From positions 620,001 to 684,000 of the forward strand of contig NZ_RKIC01000009.1 of NCBI RefSeq assembly GCF_003755185.1: a stretch of DNA of 64,000 nt, read 5' to 3'. Source of the DNA: Frigoribacterium sp. PhB24 (lineage in GTDB: Bacteria; Actinomycetota; Actinomycetes; Actinomycetales; Microbacteriaceae). Each line of letters starts with the position of its first letter. Within the stretch, counting starts at the first letter, position 1. Both the position numbers and the translations under genes were made by a program. Below are positions 26,610 to 36,300 of this stretch, piece by piece. Below the pieces are notes generated by a model that saw nothing but the letters and a program-made list of their open reading frames with translations, did no database searches and was not told where the DNA came from.

Positions 26610-28526
26610 TCAGACGACGACGAAGAACTGCTCGCCGATCTCGACGCGGGTACCGCGCGTCACCCTGACCCGGGCGCCCGGATCGGCTCGCCGGGGCGGG
26701 AGGTCCCGTGGGCGCACGACCGTCCCGTTGCCGGACCACCGGTCGCTGACCCACAGGATGCCCGCCTCCTGGCCGAACTCGAGATGCGTCTTGGACACCG
26801 ACTTGCCGGGATCGACGATGCGGACGAGCTGGTCGAAGCGCTCCCCCGGTTGGGGCGTCGGTGCGCGGCCGATGAGACCCGTGCCGTCGACCGTGATGCT
26901 CTCGCCCGTGCTGAACTGCAGCACGTACTCGGTTCCCAGAACGCCACGGCGGACGATGCGGGTCTCGTCGACGTCGTCGTCCGGTAGCTCGACGAGCGGT
27001 CGACGGGGACGCCAGGCCGGGGCCGACGACGATGACGGTGCGGGGGGAACGTCGGCGACGGTCGGCTCGGGCGTCACGGCCGGTCGTTCGGCTCGGAAAC
27101 CCGGCACGTGGTCGATCGGCTCGGGGGCGGGACGCCGTTCCGCGGGCGGCTCGTCGTCGGCCACGCCACGCGAGGGCACGTCGTCGCCGTCCGAGGAGAC
27201 ACGGCCGACGGCGTCGTCGTCGGCACCTGATCCGGCCCGCTCATCGTCGTCGCCGACCGCACGGCGGCGGAGGACGGAGTCGTCGTCCGGTCGCCACTCG
27301 GGTGGCAGCGGGACGACGGGGCCCGTGAACGACAACGCGACCGATTGGACGACCGCGCCGCACTCGCCGCAGAAGATGTCGTCCTCGCCGATGGACGCAC
27401 CACAATGCGTGCACCGTTCGGGGACGGCGGCCGAACCAGGTCGGACGAGCGGTACGGGCTCGACCAGCGGCACCGGTCCGGGTCGACCGGAGTCCACGGG
27501 GGCGGGCGGGGTCTCACCCGGGGCGGGCGGACGGAAGTCGCGGCCGAGGGCGGCGACGGGAGCGGTGTCGCCGTCACGGGGGGCCTCGGCCGCCGGACTC
27601 ACCAGCGCGGGGGGCCTCGTCGAAGCGGCGGGCCCCGCCGAAGCGGCGACCTCGTCGTCGTGATCGTCCACGGCAGGTAGGTCGGCGGCTCCGGTGGAAG
27701 CGTTGTCGGCAGATGACGCCGACGCCACGACACCGTCGTCATCCGCTGCGCGATCGGCACCCGCGGGACGTTCACCCTGGTCGTCGACCGACGGTTCGAT
27801 GCCGACCACGTCGCTCTCGTCGTCTCGACGGTCGTCGGGCCCCCCGGACGTCGAGGGCTCGCCCCCCGCGGCGGCCGGTGACGAGTCGTCCGGGCCGGCG
27901 GGCGTCAGGGACGCGGTCCAGAGCGGGGCCGGCGTCACCCGCGGCCCGTCGTCAGCGTGCTTGGCAGGCGACCGGAGCGGTGTGGGCGGCTCGGCCGCGT
28001 CGGGGGCTGCGGAGCGGGAGGCGCCCCCGTGGACGACAGGGTCCGCGGGGCTGACGCCGTCCACGGTCCCGACGGGGTGAGGGACTCCCGGGGACTCGGC
28101 CCGCGCCTCCTCGGGCGCTGCCGGGAGGACGGCCTCGGGCTCGTCGGACCGGTCGTCGACCGGCCACACCGGAGGCTCGGGTACCGACACGGGCGTCATG
28201 GTTCGGTGCTGCCCGGTAGCGGGCGCGTCGACCTCGGTACCGGATGACCCGACCTCGGCATCGGGCGCCCCGACCTCGGCGCCACCGGTGTCAGGCTGCC
28301 GGTCGCGCACCCACCAGGGTGGCTCGGAGTCCCCTCGGCGGGGATGTGAGGCAGCGCGCGTGGGTGCCTCGGGCAGGTCGGCCGCGGTGACGGCATCGAC
28401 GTGCTCGGCGGCGGCGTCGGCCCGACGGCGGGCGGCGGCGAGGTCTGCGCTCGAGACAGCCCGACCGCACTCGCCGCAGAACATCGCGCCGACGGGCAAG
28501 GGGCTGGCACAGGTGGGGCAGTACAT
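26610..28526 (-). CDS. Double zinc-ribbon protein with C-terminal FHA domain
   Basis: 638 residues in three parts. A zinc ribbon sits at the extreme N-terminus (Cys3, 6, 17, 20) and a second at Cys372, 375, 386, 389, each C-x2-C-x10-C-x2-C. Between and after them is a long acidic, Pro/Ala/Ser-rich disordered region. The C-terminal FHA domain (about 530-638) has LIGRAP, SVSKTHLEF and WSGNGTVV, the phosphothreonine-binding motifs. Just before it is DDDVDETRIVRR, where Thr522 is a possible kinase target. Its ATG shares one base with the upstream stop (TGATG). It likely reads the phosphorylation state of the module. Confidence 0.85.
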   Translation of the reverse strand: MYCPTCASPLPVGAMFCGECGRAVSSADLAAARRRADAAAEHVDAVTAADLPEAPTRAASHPRRGDSEPPWWVRDRQPDTGGAEVGAPDAEVGSSGTEVDAPATGQHRTMTPVSVPEPPVWPVDDRSDEPEAVLPAAPEEARAESPGVPHPVGTVDGVSPADPVVHGGASRSAAPDAAEPPTPLRSPAKHADDGPRVTPAPLWTASLTPAGPDDSSPAAAGGEPSTSGGPDDRRDDESDVVGIEPSVDDQGERPAGADRAADDDGVVASASSADNASTGAADLPAVDDHDDEVAASAGPAASTRPPALVSPAAEAPRDGDTAPVAALGRDFRPPAPGETPPAPVDSGRPGPVPLVEPVPLVRPGSAAVPERCTHCGASIGEDDIFCGECGAVVQSVALSFTGPVVPLPPEWRPDDDSVLRRRAVGDDDERAGSGADDDAVGRVSSDGDDVPSRGVADDEPPAERRPAPEPIDHVPGFRAERPAVTPEPTVADVPPAPSSSSAPAWRPRRPLVELPDDDVDETRIVRRGVLGTEYVLQFSTGESITVDGTGLIGRAPTPQPGERFDQLVRIVDPGKSVSKTHLEFGQEAGILWVSDRWSGNGTVVRPRDLPPRRADPGARVRVTRGTRVEIGEQFFVVV

Positions 28527-30901
28527 CAGTCGTTCCTCTGTCGCTCGGGAGGGGTGCGCCCATGGTAACCACGCAATGATCGGAGCGAGACCGCAGCGGC
28601 GAACCGCTGCCGCCTCGTGAGCCCCACGGCCAGGGCGCGTCGCATCTCGGCGACGGCGGTCCAGACGCGATCGGCGTCGGATTCGGCAGGCGGGTTCGGC
28701 GAGAACACCGCACGGTCCGCGACTCGGGCCAACACCGCAGGACGCGAGCCACCCACGACGGCGGCGACCTCGCTTCGCGTCGCGGCCGGCGGGGTGCGGA
28801 TGCCGTGGTCGACCACGGCGTCCTGGAACTCGTGCCAGCCGCCGCTGATGCGGTCCGAGGGGGTCGTGGCCGTCCGGCGCCGGCGCCGCCTCCTGGCCTT
28901 GAGGGCGACGACGGTCACGAACGGGGTCGCGACCACGCCGGCGACGAGGGCGCTCCAGCCGACGATCCGCACGACCAGCAGGACGACGGCCAGCCAGGCC
29001 GGAGGGGTCTCGGGGTCGTCCTGTTCGGACTGCGGCGGGGTCTGGTCGTCTCGCACCTGAGGGTCCTGGGGCGGGGGTTGGACGACCGACTCGGGACGGG
29101 AGATCTGCGTGGGATCTTGCACCTGGTCCTCGGGGATCGGCCGTTCGGCGGGGTTCGGGTCGAGCGCCACCCAGCCGTACTGGGCGGTGTCGACCTCGAT
29201 CCACGCCGTCACGCTCGAACCCGTGACCTCGACGCTGCCTCCGCCGGTCTCGGGCGCGAAGCCCATGACCACCCTCGCGGGGAACCCCAGCCGGTCGGCC
29301 ATCAGGGCGGCCGCCGTGGCGTACTGCTCGGCGTCGCCGATCATGACGGGGTCGGTGAAGAGTTGCGCGAGGCGGTCGGCTCCGTGGCCGGATCGGCTGA
29401 CCGGCTCGTCGGCACCGACCCCGTGGCTCACGTAGCCGTCCTCGCGCAGGGCGGTGAGCGCGGCCTGGAGGCGCGCCCCCGGCGCCTGGACGCCGACGAC
29501 GTCCTCCTCGAGCGCGGAGGACAGCTCGTCGGGCACGTCGCGAGGGGTCGGCACCGTGGCCGTCCCCGGCGTGAGCGCGACGAGCTCGTCGTCGCGGGGC
29601 TGTCGGGGCTCGACCGCGTCCAGCCGGTAGGAGTCTCCCTGGCGCAGGCCGCCGAGGACGGCCGCGGTGCCCGTCAGGTCGTTGTAGAAGAACGCATCCC
29701 GCCGGGCGTCCGCCGAGGCGCCGTCGAACGCGACGGACTCGAGTCGGCCTACGGTGGGCAGCCACAGGTCGGCGTAGGCCCCCACCGTGACATCGACGGT
29801 GGTCGGCTCTCCGTCGACCCCGGACTGGTCGACGGTGGACGGCACCCGCGTGAAGAACCCGGAGGCGCTGTCGGCCTCGCCGCTGCCGACGCTGTAGACG
29901 ACGCCGTCGTAGGTGTCGAGCGTGGCGACGCGAAGTCGCTGTCCGTCGCGCAACCCCGTGACGGTGAGCAGCGTCTGGTCGACGGTCGGCGCTTGTTCGT
30001 AGGCTCGGAAGCCGCTGAGGGGGCTGACGTGGTCGCGCGGGTCGAAGGGTTGTTCGACGACCGTGCGCGCCACCGTCCGCGAGGTGGCCGGCGGGGCCGC
30101 CCCGACGGCGATCGTCCCGGCCGTTCCGGCGACGGCCAGCGTGAGGACCGTGCCGACGACGGCCCGGACGACCACCGGACGGTGCCCCGCCGACGTCCTG
30201 GAGGGGCGGGCGGCGAGGGCGTCGAGGGCGACCCGACGTCGACGGAGGCGCCACCACACCACCCAGGCGACCACCGTCACCAGGAGGGCCAGTCCGACCG
30301 CGCGGGGCCACCAGGCCTCGGCCGGGCCGAGCACGATCGCCGCGATCCAGACGACGACCGGGACGACGACGGCGAGTTCACCATGGCGCCGACTGCGGAG
30401 CGCGACGGACAGACCGACGACCGTGCCGACGAGGACGAGCGCGAAGACAGGCACCAGCAGGGCCTCGTAGCTGCCCACGGGCAGGGCGATCGTGACCAGC
30501 TGTTTCCAGCCGAGGGCCGTCGCCGAGACCAACGTCCACAATCCCCTGCCCGTGGGCAGCACCCCGGCGAGGGCCTGGGACGGCACGGCCAGCGGCACGC
30601 CGAGGACGAGGTAGGCCGCGAGCGTGGCGACGAACACCCACACGCTCGACAGCCGGAGGACGGCCGCACCGAGCGCGACGACCACGCCGACGGCGAAGGC
30701 GACGGCGACGAGCAGGACGAAGGCGCCGCTCTCGTACACCGGCCAGAAAGCAGAGGTCGCGGTGCCGAGCGACGTGGCGAAGAGTGCGACGACGGAGGTG
30801 ACGAACGGCGCCCGTAGTCGTGCCGGACGGGCGCGAGTCCTGGCACGAGGAGGAGGCGTCACCTGCCCTGCGGGACTCCGGGACTCGTCGCCGACGCTCA
30901 T
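28526..30901 (-). CDS. Membrane transglutaminase-like protein lacking catalytic Cys and His
   Basis: 791 residues: about seven membrane helices (33-266), an extracellular region with a transglutaminase-like core at about 485-590, a final helix at about 636-665 and a basic cytoplasmic tail. The topology matches the TgpA/DUF3488 group. At the active site, where relatives have GxCEHYA, this protein has GDAEQYA: Ala524 replaces the nucleophile. Where they have DAHAW it has SVTAW: Thr565 replaces the His. Asp581 of VALDPNPAE remains. The domain is therefore probably a peptide-binding pseudoenzyme. ATG 30901 overlaps the DUF58 stop as ATGA. Confidence 0.85.
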   Translation of the reverse strand: MSVGDESRSPAGQVTPPPRARTRARPARLRAPFVTSVVALFATSLGTATSAFWPVYESGAFVLLVAVAFAVGVVVALGAAVLRLSSVWVFVATLAAYLVLGVPLAVPSQALAGVLPTGRGLWTLVSATALGWKQLVTIALPVGSYEALLVPVFALVLVGTVVGLSVALRSRRHGELAVVVPVVVWIAAIVLGPAEAWWPRAVGLALLVTVVAWVVWWRLRRRRVALDALAARPSRTSAGHRPVVVRAVVGTVLTLAVAGTAGTIAVGAAPPATSRTVARTVVEQPFDPRDHVSPLSGFRAYEQAPTVDQTLLTVTGLRDGQRLRVATLDTYDGVVYSVGSGEADSASGFFTRVPSTVDQSGVDGEPTTVDVTVGAYADLWLPTVGRLESVAFDGASADARRDAFFYNDLTGTAAVLGGLRQGDSYRLDAVEPRQPRDDELVALTPGTATVPTPRDVPDELSSALEEDVVGVQAPGARLQAALTALREDGYVSHGVGADEPVSRSGHGADRLAQLFTDPVMIGDAEQYATAAALMADRLGFPARVVMGFAPETGGGSVEVTGSSVTAWIEVDTAQYGWVALDPNPAERPIPEDQVQDPTQISRPESVVQPPPQDPQVRDDQTPPQSEQDDPETPPAWLAVVLLVVRIVGWSALVAGVVATPFVTVVALKARRRRRRRTATTPSDRISGGWHEFQDAVVDHGIRTPPAATRSEVAAVVGGSRPAVLARVADRAVFSPNPPAESDADRVWTAVAEMRRALAVGLTRRQRFAAAVSLRSLRGYHGRTPPERQRND

Positions 30902-32361
30902 GCGCCGGCCGTCCGCGCGAGCGACTTCTGGAGGTCTTCGAGGTATCCGATGGTCAGCACGGTGAGGTCGGCGATGCGCCTCATGCCGGGAACCGTCTCG
31001 GCATCGCACACGATCGCGACCGCTTCGACCCCGAGCGGGAACTGCATGGCCGCCGCGCGCATCTCGGTCACGGTCGTCGTGGAACCGACGACGAGGAAGG
31101 CCACCGAGATCCCGACGACCTGATCGCCGGCCACCCGTGCGACGTCGGTGATGGCCAGTGCCGACTCGGCCGTGCTCACGACCGCGAGTTCGTCGAGCAA
31201 CCGGTTGCGCGTGAGCGTGCTCAGCGAGCGGATCTCGAGGTGCTTGCGCTTGGCGAACTCGGGGGTGGTCTCACCGACGACGACGCTGACCTCACGTGCG
31301 TCCCGGATCGCCCGGGCCCCGAGCGACCCCGCGACGCTGACGGCGAGCTCGAACTCGTCCTCGTTCGCGAAGTCCCCGGCGGCCAGGCTCAGGGCGATCA
31401 CGAGGTGGCTGCGGCGGCTCTCCTCGAACTGCCGCACCATGTAGGTGCCGGTCTTGGCGGTCGACTTCCAGTGGATGTTCCGTCGTTCGTCGCCGGGCTG
31501 GTACTCGCGGAGGGCGTGGAACGAGATGTCGCTGGGCGAGAGGTCGCGCGTCGGGTTGCCCTCGAGGTCGCGGATGAGTCCCGTGCTCGTGCTCGGGATC
31601 CCGATGGTGCGGGGGTGCACGAACACCTCGGTGACTCCGGTCCACTCGATCTCGCGACGGGCGAGGCCGATCGGATCGCCGCGGACGGTGCTGACCGGAC
31701 CCACGGCGACGACGCCGCGTCGTGTGGTGGGCAGATCGAACGACTCGGTGACCTCGTCACCCGATCGCAGGCTCGGCAGGTCGATCTCGGCGAGGCCCGG
31801 CCCGACCGGGACCTCGACCGACACGCCGAGGATGCGGCGACTGCTGGCGTTGCGCACCCGCACGGTGCCGGAGGCGGGAGCACCGACCGCGACCCGTTCG
31901 TGGGGGATCTCGAGGGTGATGCGGACGGCGTTCCGCCCGATGAGGGCCAGCGTCGCGACGACGAGCAGCACGATCGCGGCGAAGCCGACCACCACGAACT
32001 CGGTCCAACCGAGCAGGTAGCCGGCGAGCAGTGCCAGCGGGGCAGCGACGAGCATCGACCAGCCGAAGGGCGTGACCACCGAGGAGGCGCTGGTGAAGGC
32101 CCGACGGATGGCGCGGCGGGCCCCCCGGGTCGCCCTGACCAGCAGGACGAGCAGGTCGGCCCCGATGCCGGTGCGGTCGCCGACGATCCGCGTGCGGGCG
32201 TTGGTCAGACCCTGCGTTCCCGTCGAGAACGAGGAGTCGAAGCGCTGGTCGACGCCACGGGCGCCTCCCCGCGGTCGTGTGCGACCGGCACGGGAGCCCT
32301 CCGCGGTCGTCGCCGACGCGGGTCTCGCGGCCCGGTCGGTGACTCGGGGACGCTCGCTCAC
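30898..32361 (-). CDS. DUF58 domain membrane protein
   Basis: 487 residues: a disordered, Arg-rich N-terminus, two membrane helices at about 98-140, an Ig-like segment (about 148-220) and the DUF58 core with FHALREYQPGDERRNIHWKS. The following VWA-like part has VIALSLAAG instead of DxSxS, so no metal site is evident. It should be the direct partner of the MoxR ATPase, whose stop overlaps its ATG (ATGA). Compared with the DUF58 at 13680-14567 it is membrane-anchored and larger. The arrangement MoxR-DUF58-transglutaminase is common and conserved. Confidence 0.9.
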   Translation of the reverse strand: MSERPRVTDRAARPASATTAEGSRAGRTRPRGGARGVDQRFDSSFSTGTQGLTNARTRIVGDRTGIGADLLVLLVRATRGARRAIRRAFTSASSVVTPFGWSMLVAAPLALLAGYLLGWTEFVVVGFAAIVLLVVATLALIGRNAVRITLEIPHERVAVGAPASGTVRVRNASSRRILGVSVEVPVGPGLAEIDLPSLRSGDEVTESFDLPTTRRGVVAVGPVSTVRGDPIGLARREIEWTGVTEVFVHPRTIGIPSTSTGLIRDLEGNPTRDLSPSDISFHALREYQPGDERRNIHWKSTAKTGTYMVRQFEESRRSHLVIALSLAAGDFANEDEFELAVSVAGSLGARAIRDAREVSVVVGETTPEFAKRKHLEIRSLSTLTRNRLLDELAVVSTAESALAITDVARVAGDQVVGISVAFLVVGSTTTVTEMRAAAMQFPLGVEAVAIVCDAETVPGMRRIADLTVLTIGYLEDLQKSLARTAGA

Positions 32362-33329
32362 ACGGCTACCCGTTCGGCGGGTGGCGCCGTCTCGATGAGC
32401 AGCTGGCTGACGACGCTGGACGGTGTCACGCCGTCGAACTCCGCCTCGGGGTCGAGCACCATACGGTGGGCGAGCACGGGCTCCGCGAGCGACTTGACGT
32501 CGTCCGGGATGACGTAGTGGCGGCCGAGGGACGCCGCGTAGGTCTTCGCCGATCGGACGAGGGCCAGCGCACCGCGGACGCTCACGCCCAGACGGACCTC
32601 TTGAGCGGTGCGCGTGCCCTCGACGAGCCGTGCGACGTAGTCGCTGATGGTCGGCTCGACGTGGACGGTGCGGGCGAGTCGGGCCATCTCGGTGATCACG
32701 CCGGCCTGGACGATCGGGTTGAGGCTGCCCTCGTGGACCCTCGTGGCGGAGCCCTCGAGGATGCGCACGGTCGCCGCGTGATCGGGGTAACCGATCGAGG
32801 TCTTCATGATGAAACGGTCGAGCTGGGCCTCGGGCAGACGATAGGTGCCCGCCTGTTCGACCGGGTTCTGCGTGGCGATCACCATGAACGGCGAACCGAC
32901 GGGGTGGCTGACGCCGTCGACCGTGACACGGCTTTCTTCCATCACCTCGAGCAGGGCGGACTGTGTCTTGGGACTGGCCCGGTTGATCTCGTCGGCCAGC
33001 ACGATGTTGGAGAAGATCGGCCCGCGGTGGAACTCGAACTCCCCCGCCTTCTGGTCGTAGATGCTGACGCCGGTGATGTCACCGGGCAGCAGATCGGGCG
33101 TGAACTGGACGCGGTTGCTCGTGCCCTGGACGCTCTGCGCGATCGCGCGGGCGAGCGAGGTCTTACCCGTGCCCGGGAAGTCCTCGAGCAAGAGGTGCCC
33201 CTCGCTCAGGAGCGCCGTGAAGGACAGCCGCACGACGAAGGTCTTGCCCAGCAGCACCTGGTCGACGTTGGCCACCAGGCGCCCGAAGATGTCGGAGAAC
33301 CAGGTCGCCTGCTCGGGGGTCATGCTCAT
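32358..33329 (-). CDS. MoxR-family AAA+ ATPase (accessory module)
   Basis: 323 residues. Walker A is EDFPGTGKTSLARAI with a full GxGKT, unlike the GLAKT of the other MoxR in the window. Walker B is IVLADEINRASPKTQSALLE, sensor 1 is ATQNPVEQAGTY, and the arginine-finger region is LPEAQLDRFIMK. It probably powers remodelling of the DUF58/transglutaminase complex. ATG 33329 has GAGGAACG upstream, 33 bases after the giant protein's stop, so it is co-transcribed with it. Confidence 0.93.
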   Translation of the reverse strand: MSMTPEQATWFSDIFGRLVANVDQVLLGKTFVVRLSFTALLSEGHLLLEDFPGTGKTSLARAIAQSVQGTSNRVQFTPDLLPGDITGVSIYDQKAGEFEFHRGPIFSNIVLADEINRASPKTQSALLEVMEESRVTVDGVSHPVGSPFMVIATQNPVEQAGTYRLPEAQLDRFIMKTSIGYPDHAATVRILEGSATRVHEGSLNPIVQAGVITEMARLARTVHVEPTISDYVARLVEGTRTAQEVRLGVSVRGALALVRSAKTYAASLGRHYVIPDDVKSLAEPVLAHRMVLDPEAEFDGVTPSSVVSQLLIETAPPAERVAV

Positions 33330-33362
33330 GCTCTTCGTTCCTCGATGTGTCGTTCGTGGGCT

Positions 33363-36300
33363 TCAGCCGCAGTTGACTTGCGCGTAACCGCTGTCGGTCT
33401 TTCCGTCGACCGTCCCTCTGATGCGGACCTGTGTGGCCGTCGGCTCGACCCGCGAGGACGTCGTGTACGCGCCGCTGTCGTTCCCGGACTGCCAGTTGTC
33501 GAGCAGGATCGGCGAGACGTTGAACTCGACCGTCGCCGAGAAGTCGAGGCTACCGTTCGACGGCCGGTTCACGACGAGGGGTTCGCCGGGGACGCACGAG
33601 ACGATGGTCGGTCGCACGGTCACCGGTGTCGATGCGTAGCGATCGGACGCGGAGCCGCAGAACGTCTCCGAGGCGTCTCGGCAGCCTCGGACGTAGACCT
33701 CGAGTTCGGTGCCGTAGCCACCCGACGAGATGAACCCGTCGGCTGCGACGTCTTGCCAACCCGTCTGCCCGTTCTGCGACCACTCGTAGCGGACCGCTGT
33801 TCCTGTCGCCACCTCGGCCGCGGAGACCTTGACGTCGAAACGTCCTCCGCCGTTCTCACTGGCCGTCACCGTCGCACGAGCAGCACCCGGAGCCTTGAGC
33901 GCCGTCGTTCGACCCGAGCCGACCGAACAGAAGGTGCCGTTGTCCGCCTTGACGACGTACAGGTAGGTGACCCCGTCCTCAGCGGACGAGTCCATCGCTC
34001 CCCCACCGACGAGGGGAACGGCGTCGCCCACCGTGTCGCACGACACGGGCCCGTCCGAGTTCGCGAGGCGGACCACCCTGTACGTCGGGGCCGTTCCACC
34101 GTTCGCGGTCGATGGCGTCCAGGTGATCTGCACGCCACCGCTCACCGGAGAGGCCACCACCTGCGGAGCTCCGGGGCTTCCCACGGGGACCACCCTCGTC
34201 AGGGTCGCGCGAGCCCATGCCGCGTCGCTGTCGACGTCGGCGTCGTTCTTCGCGTAGACGTTGACCGTGTAGTTCTGGTTCGGCACGAGGCCCGTGATGA
34301 CGCTCTGTTGCGCTCCTCGGCGAACGGTCTGCGATCCGGCCGTGGGCCCGGACCATTCGACGACGTACGACTGGATCGCTGATCCTGGACGAGGATCCGC
34401 TGCGTCGGTCCAGCTGATCCGGGTGTCGCCTTGGCCGGATGCCACCGCGGTCGCGCTCAGACCCGTCGGTGTGGGAGGCACGTAGTCCGCGCTGTAGGCG
34501 GGGCTGGACGCCGACGACGCGGAGTCCCCGATGGCGTTGGAGGCGACCACGGTGAAGGAGAATCGTTGACCAGCGGGCAGGTCGGTCAGGGTGCAGACCG
34601 TGACGAGTCCACACGACTTCGAGTACGAACCGCCCGCCGATCCGGTGCCCGTCAGACGGTAGCCCGTCAGCGGCGAGTTGTTGGCCGCGGGGGCCGTGTA
34701 GCTGAGGGTGAGCTGACCCCCCTTGAACGTGCCCGACCGGACGGGCGCGTTGGGCGCGGTGGGAACGTCCTGAACGCTGATCGTGACGGTGCCCCAGACG
34801 TAGCGGTCGGGGTCGTTCGTGACGTCGGCCACCTGGTATTGGAGGTTCGTGTCGCCCGGGGCGGCCGAGGCGGCGACCGAGACGGCGAGACTGCGGTTGT
34901 CGCCGCTGGGCGTGATGGAGACACCGGCCGGGACGGACGACCCGTTCAGCCCCCGGATCGCCACCACCCTCAGCCCCTGGCCGGGGAACGGGTTCGTCGC
35001 CTGGTCGTTCTGCAACACGTCGACCGTCGTCGAGGCACCCCGCTTGACGACGGCACGGTCGACCGCTGGTTGCGCCAGGGGGCGGGTCGATCCGACCACC
35101 GACAGGGTGACGTTCCCGCTCCGGCCGGCGTTGAGTGCGTCGCTGACGGCGACGGGCAGCGACCTGCTCGTCCCCTTGGCCGTTCCGGCGTCGGCCGAGA
35201 CGGTCAGCTTCGACCCCGACAGGTCGTAGCCGAAGCCGGCCGTACCGCCCTGCTCGACGGAAAAGCGCAGTTCGTCCACGTCGTCCGGGTAGGGATACGT
35301 GGTGAGCCGAGCGAGATCGAGCGTTCGCGACTGGCCCGGTTCGAGGTCGATCGAGGTGCCATTGAACACGGGAGGTTGGTTCTCCCTCGACGTCACCGTG
35401 ATCGGCAGCACGAGCGAGGCCGTCCGCCCGTCCGGGTCGTCGGCCGACCGGCCGTCGGTCACCTGGAACGAGATCGACGCCGTGCCCGAGAACAGGTCGG
35501 CCGACGTGAAGCGAAGGGTCGTGTCGTCGACGACGAGGTCGTCACCGTTCGAGTTCGTCGCACGGACCGTTCCGGGGTCGGTCAGGCGCACGCCGTTGGT
35601 GCCGGCCGAGATCACGTAGCGGTCGAGGTCGATCGTGACGGCCTTCTCGCTCTCGACGGTGATCGGACGGACCGTCCGGTCGATCTGCGGGAGGGCGTCG
35701 TCGAAACCGGGCACGACGATGAACGCGTAGGCGCGGATGCCCGGGTCGTCCTTCCGCGAGACGGAGAAGGGAATGATCTGGCTCGAATCGGTGATCCGGA
35801 CGGTGACCCGTGAGTTCGGCGTCACCTCGGCGGTTGAACCGAACCCCGGCGCCAGCCCCAGGTCGAGTCGCGATGTGCTGCCGTCCGAGAAGAAGACGTT
35901 CGCGAGCGGGTTGACCGTCACGGTCTGCCGACCGGCGATGTCGCTGAGTCCGAGCACCGTGTCGTCCGCGAGAGGGTAGTTCAGTGGTGCTTCCGGATCG
36001 ACCGTCACGGTGACGAAGGTCGAACTCTGGCCGCCTCGCTCGTTCGACACGGTGTAGACCAGGCCGTACGTGCCGGGAGCCTCGGGGGGTGTCACCGACA
36101 CCAGGGTCCCCGACACGACCTTGGCGACGATGTCCTCGCCGTTGGCCTCCACCGCGTCGACCGATAATGCGCCCCCGTCGGGGTCGGAGTCGTTGTCGAG
36201 CACGCGGACCGTGATGGACCCGCCCGGTCGCATCGTCACCGCGTCCGCGACGGCGATCGGGTTGCGCGACCCGTCGGCACGGGTCGAGATGCCCACGCGG

